Shown here: positions 7,125-11,155 of the stretch, in pieces | How the letters are laid out: the number at the start of each line of letters is the position of its first letter | Position numbering within the stretch: position 1 is the stretch's first letter | Assembly: GCA_035716135.1 (NCBI GenBank) | Contig: DASTKD010000643.1 | Span: 1-11,155, forward strand | Direction of reading: 5' to 3' | Length of the DNA stretch: 11,155 nucleotides | Source: CF-113 sp035716135 | Lineage (GTDB): Bacteria > Chloroflexota > Ktedonobacteria > Ktedonobacterales > Ktedonobacteraceae | Translations under genes and position numbers: made by a program | The notes under the pieces: generated by a model | Database searches by the model: none | The model's input: only the letters and a program-made list of their open reading frames with translations | What the model was told of the DNA's origin: nothing

Positions 7125-7182
7125 ATCTAGCATGGTTCACTGGCAACGTCAAGGGTAGCCCGTTTTTCGAAGCAGATCGACT

Positions 7183-7278
7183 TCAAGTCTGGTCTCTTGC
7201 TCCTTCATTTCTTGTTGTCATTGGTGCCGGTTTCCTGTTTACCTTCTTTGATATTTTCGACATCAACGTGTCGTTCAT
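7183..7278 (-). CDS. Possible 31-residue basic peptide in the DUF4157 leader
   Basis: An ATG at 7278 opens a 31-codon frame ending in TGA at 7183. It would encode a Lys/Arg-rich peptide (start MNDTLMSKISKK). It lies downstream of the candidate TATAAT promoter and upstream of DUF4157. The ribosome binding site is poor and an open frame this short is expected by chance, so I list it only as a low-confidence candidate leader peptide. Confidence 0.12.
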   Translation of the reverse strand: MNDTLMSKISKKVNRKPAPMTTRNEGARDQT

Positions 7279-7313
7279 CCAGACCCGAAAGCTAGCAAAT
7301 TCACACACTGATG

Positions 7314-7343
7314 ATTATACTTGTACTGTGGGACAAGTATCAT
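7314..7343 (-). promoter_or_regulatory. Candidate minus-strand promoter driving the DUF4157-DUF6519 unit
   Basis: On the minus strand a perfect TATAAT (7319-7314) lies 18 bp downstream of ATGATA (7343-7338), which matches 4 of 6 bases of the -35 consensus. The spacer between them is filled by the inverted repeat at 7317-7340, the position expected for an operator. On the plus strand the same bases give TATACT (7316-7321), a possible -10 for the methylase with no good -35. Confidence 0.42.
7317..7340. repeat. 8+8 bp inverted repeat over the divergent promoter
   Basis: ATACTTGT (7317-7324) and its exact complement ACAAGTAT (7333-7340) are separated by 8 bases. The element covers nearly the whole -10/-35 spacer of the minus-strand promoter candidate, so a bound regulator would directly control it. 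No regulator gene is in the window. Confidence 0.5.
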
Positions 7344-7351
7344 ATTCAATT

Positions 7352-7372
7352 GTACGACAGCTACTGTAGTAC
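7352..7372. repeat. Second dyad element upstream of the methylase gene
   Basis: GTACGACAG (7352-7360) and CTGTAGTAC (7364-7372) are complementary except for one base and are separated by three bases. The centre is about 33 bp, near three helical turns, from the centre of the dyad at 7317-7340. Both share the words TTGTAC and TACTGT, so the two may be binding sites for one regulator. An RNA hairpin in the methylase leader is the alternative. Confidence 0.4.
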
Positions 7373-7435
7373 CAGGATTTATAGATCATACGTTCTGTTT
7401 TTTTACGGTTTGTCAAACAGGAAGAGAGTTGGGCC

Positions 7436-10342
7436 ATGCCTCTTGAAAGCCAACCACTGCGCGCGGCACCAACCGGCCGACCCACATTTTCCCAGGAACA
7501 GCGCCTGCATATCAAATTCAACGCGGATCGCATCGCCAAAGGCTTTTTTGAAGCGTTTAAAGCCCAGCATCAGAAATTTCTGGCTTTTATCAGAGGCATC
7601 CCTTCTCTTGAACACCGGGAGTGGTACACCTCCGTCATACTGAGCCGACTGATGCTCGCCTATTTCATTCAGAAGAAAGGATTTCTTGACGGCGACGAGG
7701 AGTATCTGCCGCATCATCTGGAACGAATACGCCTGCTGAAGGGCAGCGATTCATTTTACTCGTTTTATCGTACATTTCTCCTCCGTCTTTTTCACGAAAG
7801 ATTGGGGGGATCAGAGCGACCAACTGACCTGGACCGGGAGTTTGGCTATGTTCCGTACCTGAATGGGAGTCTGTTCGAAAAACACAGGCTGGAGGAAGTC
7901 TATCCCGATATTGAGATTCCTGACGAGGCGTTTGATGGCATTTTTACGTTCTTTAGCCAGTGGCACTGGCATCTCGATGACGCAGGGGAGGGGAATGATA
8001 ACGAGATAAACCCGGATGTGTTTGGCTATATCTTTGAGAAGTTTGCCAATGCCGATCAGAAGGAGATGGGGGCATACTACACCAGGGATGATATTACAGA
8101 ATATATCGCAAGAAATACCACTATCCCCTACCTCTTCGACGCCACTCAAAAGAACTATCCCCATCCTTTTCAGACAGACCCCTCTCTATGGCGACTTCTC
8201 CAGCAAAATCCCGATAGATATATCTACGAGGTAATGAAAAAAGGCGCGGAAAAGCCATTGCCAGAAGAGATAGCGTCCGGGCTACAGAATGCGGCCCGTC
8301 GGCATACCTGGAACAGGCTCGCCCCGGAGGAAGATGCATTACCGGCAGAGACATGGCGCGAAGCGATCATAAGGCGTCAACGCTACCAGGAAATCCGCCG
8401 TAAACTTGCAGAGGGTACCGTTACCTCGATCAACGATTTCATCACCTACAATCTCGATATATGTACGTTTGCCCGGGATGTCATCATGCAAACGCAAGAC
8501 ATCGAACTGATACGGCACTTCTACACGGCGCTTTTACAGATGACTGTACTCGATCCGACCTGCGGCTCAGGCGCATTTTTACTCGCGGCGATTAATATTC
8601 TGAAGCCGCTCTATGAGAGCTGCTTGCAGCGTATGGAAGAGATGGTAGCGAAGCATGATGGTCTCAATGGTGATGGGAAAACAGGAGGGGATGCCTTATG
8701 GTCAGCTACCATTGAATATTTCCGCGAGCTGCTTTACGAAGTAGAACAGCATCCCAATAGAGATTTCTTCGTTCTGAAATCGATTATTATGAATAATCTC
8801 TACGGGGTGGATATCAAGCAAGAAGTGGTAGAAATTTGCAGGCTGCGCCTTTTCCTCAAGCTCCTCGCTCAAATCGATACGGTAGAGGAGCTGGAGCCAC
8901 TGTCCAATGTTGATTTCAACATATACAGTGGGAACAGCCTGACAGGCTTTGCTTCATACGATGAGATAAAGAGGGTGATCTGCGGGGACGCGCGGAAGAA
9001 AATGGATTTAGATAACGTGATGGGGCGCATCGAGGACACATTAGCAAATGCAGATCAGATGCTCAGGAACTTTCAAGCCTTGCAGGCCCACAATACGCTC
9101 TCATCTACGCAGAAAATGCTGGCGAAGGCGCGACTGGATAAGGCGTTATCCGAGGTGGGTACGGAACTCGATACGTTCATGGCCGCTGAGTACCGCATCA
9201 AGAGCGATGGACAGGAGCACCCGCGACGGGAGCAAAGCCACAGGCCGTTTCACTGGCTCGTAAAGTTTTACGGGGTCATGCGCAAGGGCGGCTTCGACGT
9301 TATCATCGGCAACCCACCCTATATCGAGAACAAGTCAGTATGCACTGCATACTCGCACATGCACTATACTACTCTACCTGCTGGCAATCTCTATGCTCTG
9401 ACGATAGAGCGATGCGCGAGCCTGCTCGCTCCCATCAGCCGATTTGGCATGATCGTACCATCATCCGCTACCTGCGCCGATGGATACCGGTCCTTGCAGA
9501 AATTACTGCTTGCACAGGGTACGCTGCATATCTCATCGTATAGCGATCAACGTGGGAAACTCTTCGACACAGCCCACCCGCGACTCTGCATCATTCTCTC
9601 CCAAAAACAGGCTGCCCCTCACCGCGTCTTTTCCACGTCCTATCTCAAACTCGATCGAGAACTGCGAGACTCCCTCTTCCAGCGCCTGAGCTATATTGAC
9701 GTTACTCACCAGGTGAGGACAGGGATTGTTCCCCGTTACAGCTCAAATGTGGAGCGGTCCCTGTACACCAAACTGTACAGCCAATCAAACCGCCTGGGGG
9801 ATTACCTCTCCAAAACAGGGGATTACAAACTGTATTACACACGAAAGATAAGCTGGTTCGTCCAGGTTACGCCTTTCATCCCCACCATCATCGATCAGCA
9901 CGGTTGGAAGCGTGACCCGTCTGAACTGAAAACGCTCTCTTTCGCATCAGCCGCGCAGGCGGACATTGCCTTTGTCGCTTTGAATTCAAGCCTGTTTTAC
10001 TGGTTCATCACCACAGGAAGTGATTGCCGCAACTTGAATATGCGCGAGGTGCTGGGACTACCTCTCAGCATACACCAGATTGCAGGTACACTACAGCATA
10101 CTCTTTGCGAACTCGCTGTAGAGCTTGCGACGGACCTTCAATCCCATTCCGAATTGAGAAACATGAACTTTAAGGACACCGGGCCTCTTCTTATTCAATG
10201 CCTTTTTCCCGGCAGGTCCAGGTCCACTATCAACGAAATCGACTGCGCGCTGGCCCACCACTACGGCTTCACTGAAGAAGAACTGGACTTCATCATCAAT
10301 TATGATGTCAAATACCGGTGGGGTACGGATACCGGAGAATAA
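7436..10342 (+). CDS. Eco57I-type N6-adenine DNA methylase, nuclease domain absent
   Basis: This 968-residue class I SAM-dependent DNA methylase would modify adenine in a specific DNA site. Domains in order: a helical N-terminal region with RLMLAYFIQKKGFL (71-84); motif X, GAYYTRDDI (212-220); motif I, DPTCGSGAFL (373-382), the SAM-binding loop; NNLYGVDI (453-460); catalytic motif IV, NPPY (626-629), preceded by FDVIIG; and motif VIII-like RFGMIVPSS (669-677). A target-recognition region follows (about 690-900). The C-terminus HHYGFTEEELDFIINYDVKYR (941-961) is the usual end of this family. Single-chain type IIG enzymes carry an N-terminal PD-(D/E)xK nuclease before the helical region. Here the protein begins almost at that region, and no nuclease motif or upstream open frame is seen. 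The start is ATG with GAAGAGAG seven bases upstream. Options are an orphan methylase, a truncated type IIG enzyme, or a subunit of a system beyond the window. Confidence 0.92.
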   Translation: MPLESQPLRAAPTGRPTFSQEQRLHIKFNADRIAKGFFEAFKAQHQKFLAFIRGIPSLEHREWYTSVILSRLMLAYFIQKKGFLDGDEEYLPHHLERIRLLKGSDSFYSFYRTFLLRLFHERLGGSERPTDLDREFGYVPYLNGSLFEKHRLEEVYPDIEIPDEAFDGIFTFFSQWHWHLDDAGEGNDNEINPDVFGYIFEKFANADQKEMGAYYTRDDITEYIARNTTIPYLFDATQKNYPHPFQTDPSLWRLLQQNPDRYIYEVMKKGAEKPLPEEIASGLQNAARRHTWNRLAPEEDALPAETWREAIIRRQRYQEIRRKLAEGTVTSINDFITYNLDICTFARDVIMQTQDIELIRHFYTALLQMTVLDPTCGSGAFLLAAINILKPLYESCLQRMEEMVAKHDGLNGDGKTGGDALWSATIEYFRELLYEVEQHPNRDFFVLKSIIMNNLYGVDIKQEVVEICRLRLFLKLLAQIDTVEELEPLSNVDFNIYSGNSLTGFASYDEIKRVICGDARKKMDLDNVMGRIEDTLANADQMLRNFQALQAHNTLSSTQKMLAKARLDKALSEVGTELDTFMAAEYRIKSDGQEHPRREQSHRPFHWLVKFYGVMRKGGFDVIIGNPPYIENKSVCTAYSHMHYTTLPAGNLYALTIERCASLLAPISRFGMIVPSSATCADGYRSLQKLLLAQGTLHISSYSDQRGKLFDTAHPRLCIILSQKQAAPHRVFSTSYLKLDRELRDSLFQRLSYIDVTHQVRTGIVPRYSSNVERSLYTKLYSQSNRLGDYLSKTGDYKLYYTRKISWFVQVTPFIPTIIDQHGWKRDPSELKTLSFASAAQADIAFVALNSSLFYWFITTGSDCRNLNMREVLGLPLSIHQIAGTLQHTLCELAVELATDLQSHSELRNMNFKDTGPLLIQCLFPGRSRSTINEIDCALAHHYGFTEEELDFIINYDVKYRWGTDTGE

Positions 10343-10419
10343 GAGCGAACGAGACCTCTTTCCTGTTTATAGGATAAAGCAAAGTCATCGCAGCTCTCTC
10401 ACGGTAGAAGGCATTGTAA
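10343..10419. other. Convergent intergenic spacer without a clear terminator
   Basis: The methylase and DoxX-like genes converge on these 77 bp. The only structure is an imperfect hairpin (CTTTCCT at 10358-10364 with a bulged partner at 10371-10379, 6-base loop) lacking a T-run on either side. It may end transcription weakly from both directions. Confidence 0.3.
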
Positions 10420-11052
10420 TCACAGGGGACTTACGGTCGTGTGATCGGGTGATGAAGTAGCATCCTCCATCCCGATGAAATGGCGCAGTCCATATATCGC
10501 GCGCCTGTACAAGCGGCTGTACCAGGTCTGACCGCGCAGGGCTTTGATGAGTGCAAGGTTGGCGATCAGAATGACCAGCGAGAATGGTGGAACCAGGGCA
10601 TCCAGGTCAATTCCCTCATCGGTTGGGGCAGCTCCCACGCCGGGAAGCAATCCATGTCCCATCCAGAAATGGAAGTTGATACATAAAAATGCCCCCAGCA
10701 CGGCCATACCTGCTCCCAGAGCAAAGAAGCCGACCGCAAGCCAGTGTTGGTCCTCGCCGCGCATTCTGGGCTGGCCCAGCAGAATGAGCGCGCTGGCGAG
10801 GAATACCACGCCGATGGTCATTTCCGTCCATTCGATCGCATAGCCAAAGAAGATGCTATGTGGCTCGACGACGCTTTGCAGAAAAGAGACATACCAGGCA
10901 TTGGGATTGTTCTGGATACCGGTATTCAAAGTGGTAGTGAGGGTTTGTGGGAAATTACCCGAAAGTATCTTATTGCTTCCTGAGACGATCCACTCCCAGC
11001 CAATAATTGCCTGGATTGCGGCTAATAAGTAACGTGTCGCCCGATTCAGCAT
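10420..11052 (-). CDS. DoxX-family four-helix membrane protein
   Basis: This is a 210-residue integral membrane protein. Four hydrophobic helices can be seen at about 7-27 (containing GWEWIVSGSNKI, which resembles the G..W...G..K motif of DoxX/DoxD proteins), 68-92, 104-132 and 157-172. A conserved-looking aromatic/His segment, NFHFWMGHG (126-134), follows helix 3. DoxX-like proteins include the small subunit of thiosulfate:quinone oxidoreductase and redox-stress membrane proteins; the substrate here cannot be told. I chose ATG 11052 because AAGGA lies eight bases upstream and the protein then begins directly with helix 1. An in-frame ATG at 11142 would add 30 polar residues and run through the inverted repeat and -10 element. 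The gene converges on the methylase and is unlikely to be part of the eCIS. It appears to be a separate transcription unit. Confidence 0.85.
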   Translation of the reverse strand: MLNRATRYLLAAIQAIIGWEWIVSGSNKILSGNFPQTLTTTLNTGIQNNPNAWYVSFLQSVVEPHSIFFGYAIEWTEMTIGVVFLASALILLGQPRMRGEDQHWLAVGFFALGAGMAVLGAFLCINFHFWMGHGLLPGVGAAPTDEGIDLDALVPPFSLVILIANLALIKALRGQTWYSRLYRRAIYGLRHFIGMEDATSSPDHTTVSPL

Positions 11053-11079
11053 GATCGCAGTCCTTTCGTGAGCCGTGTA

Positions 11080-11085
11080 ATTGTA
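11080..11085 (-). promoter_or_regulatory. Candidate -10 element for the DoxX-like gene
   Basis: TACAAT on the minus strand matches five of six consensus bases and lies 27 bp before the chosen ATG. No TTGACA-like -35 is found at 16-18 bp upstream; an inverted repeat occupies that place instead. This is the usual arrangement of an activator-dependent promoter. Confidence 0.35.
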
Positions 11086-11103
11086 TCCATCATGTCTGTT
11101 ACC

Positions 11104-11123
11104 CCTGCATTCATACATGCAGG
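11104..11123. repeat. 7+7 bp inverted repeat at the -35 position of the DoxX-like gene
   Basis: CCTGCAT (11104-11110) and its exact complement ATGCAGG (11117-11123) are separated by six bases. Relative to a start near 11073 this covers about -31 to -50. It is a candidate operator for a dimeric regulator. Confidence 0.4.
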
Positions 11124-11155
11124 CTTCTCTGATGTGAATCATACGGGCGCGGCAT

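Larger units (their letters stand above)
7125..7435. other. Divergent regulatory region between DUF4157 and methylase genes
   Basis: About 310 bp separate the palindrome from the methylase ATG. The region contains a minus-strand promoter candidate, two dyad elements, and a polypyrimidine stretch on the plus strand around 7186-7260. It also has one short Lys/Arg-rich open frame on the minus strand. I see no RNA gene or mobile-element end. Any transcript from the minus-strand promoter near 7314 would carry a leader of roughly 250 nt before DUF4157. Confidence 0.6.

Noticed and set aside
7436..10342. BREX (PglX) or DISARM methylase
   Set aside because: The domain layout is similar, but no brxC, pglZ, drmA/B or helicase gene is in the window, so a named system cannot be supported.
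10358..10379. Hairpin after the methylase as a rho-independent terminator
   Set aside because: The stem has a bulge and is AT-rich, and there is no T-run on either strand.

Overview
The window looks like a chromosomal accessory region from a free-living, spore- or mycelium-type bacterium. My best guess is Chloroflexota, class Ktedonobacteria. The basis is moderate GC, the type of injection-system genes present, and a lone Eco57I-type methylase beside a DoxX-like gene. No rRNA or other taxonomic marker is present, so this is an inference from gene style.

Positions 1 to about 7.1 kb hold one end of an extracellular contractile injection system (eCIS, a phage-tail-like particle), all on the minus strand. 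In transcription order (right to left) the genes are: a DUF4157 protein with a HEAAH metallopeptidase motif and an unrecognised C-terminal domain; a DUF6519 protein; a 197-bp gap with a possible promoter and a stem-loop; the tail sheath; the inner tube; a T4-type baseplate hub chaperone with two CxxC pairs; and a proline-rich protein cut off by the left edge. From sheath to proline-rich protein the spacing is very tight (10-bp gap, 3-bp gap, then a 4-bp ATGA overlap), so these four are one operon. Hub, spike, baseplate wedge and ATPase genes would be expected left of position 1. They are not visible.

Positions 7.1 to 7.4 kb are a divergent intergenic region rich in dyad symmetry. It has a 22-bp perfect palindrome just before the DUF4157 gene. 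It also has an 8+8 bp inverted repeat lying over a minus-strand promoter with a perfect TATAAT, and a second 9+9 bp dyad nearby. This looks like a regulatory node shared by the eCIS arm and the gene facing away from it.

Positions 7.4 to 10.3 kb (plus strand) carry a 968-residue Eco57I-type adenine-specific DNA methylase with all core motifs. It lacks the N-terminal nuclease domain usual in single-chain type IIG enzymes, and no restriction partner is in view. Convergent to it, a four-helix DoxX-family membrane protein (minus strand, 10420-11052) closes the window. It has its own candidate promoter and an inverted repeat at the -35 position.

Working model: the sheath/tube operon builds the contractile core. 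DUF4157 and DUF6519 are accessory parts or cargo made from a separately controlled upstream promoter. The methylase is probably an epigenetic or defence gene that neighbours the eCIS rather than a part of it.
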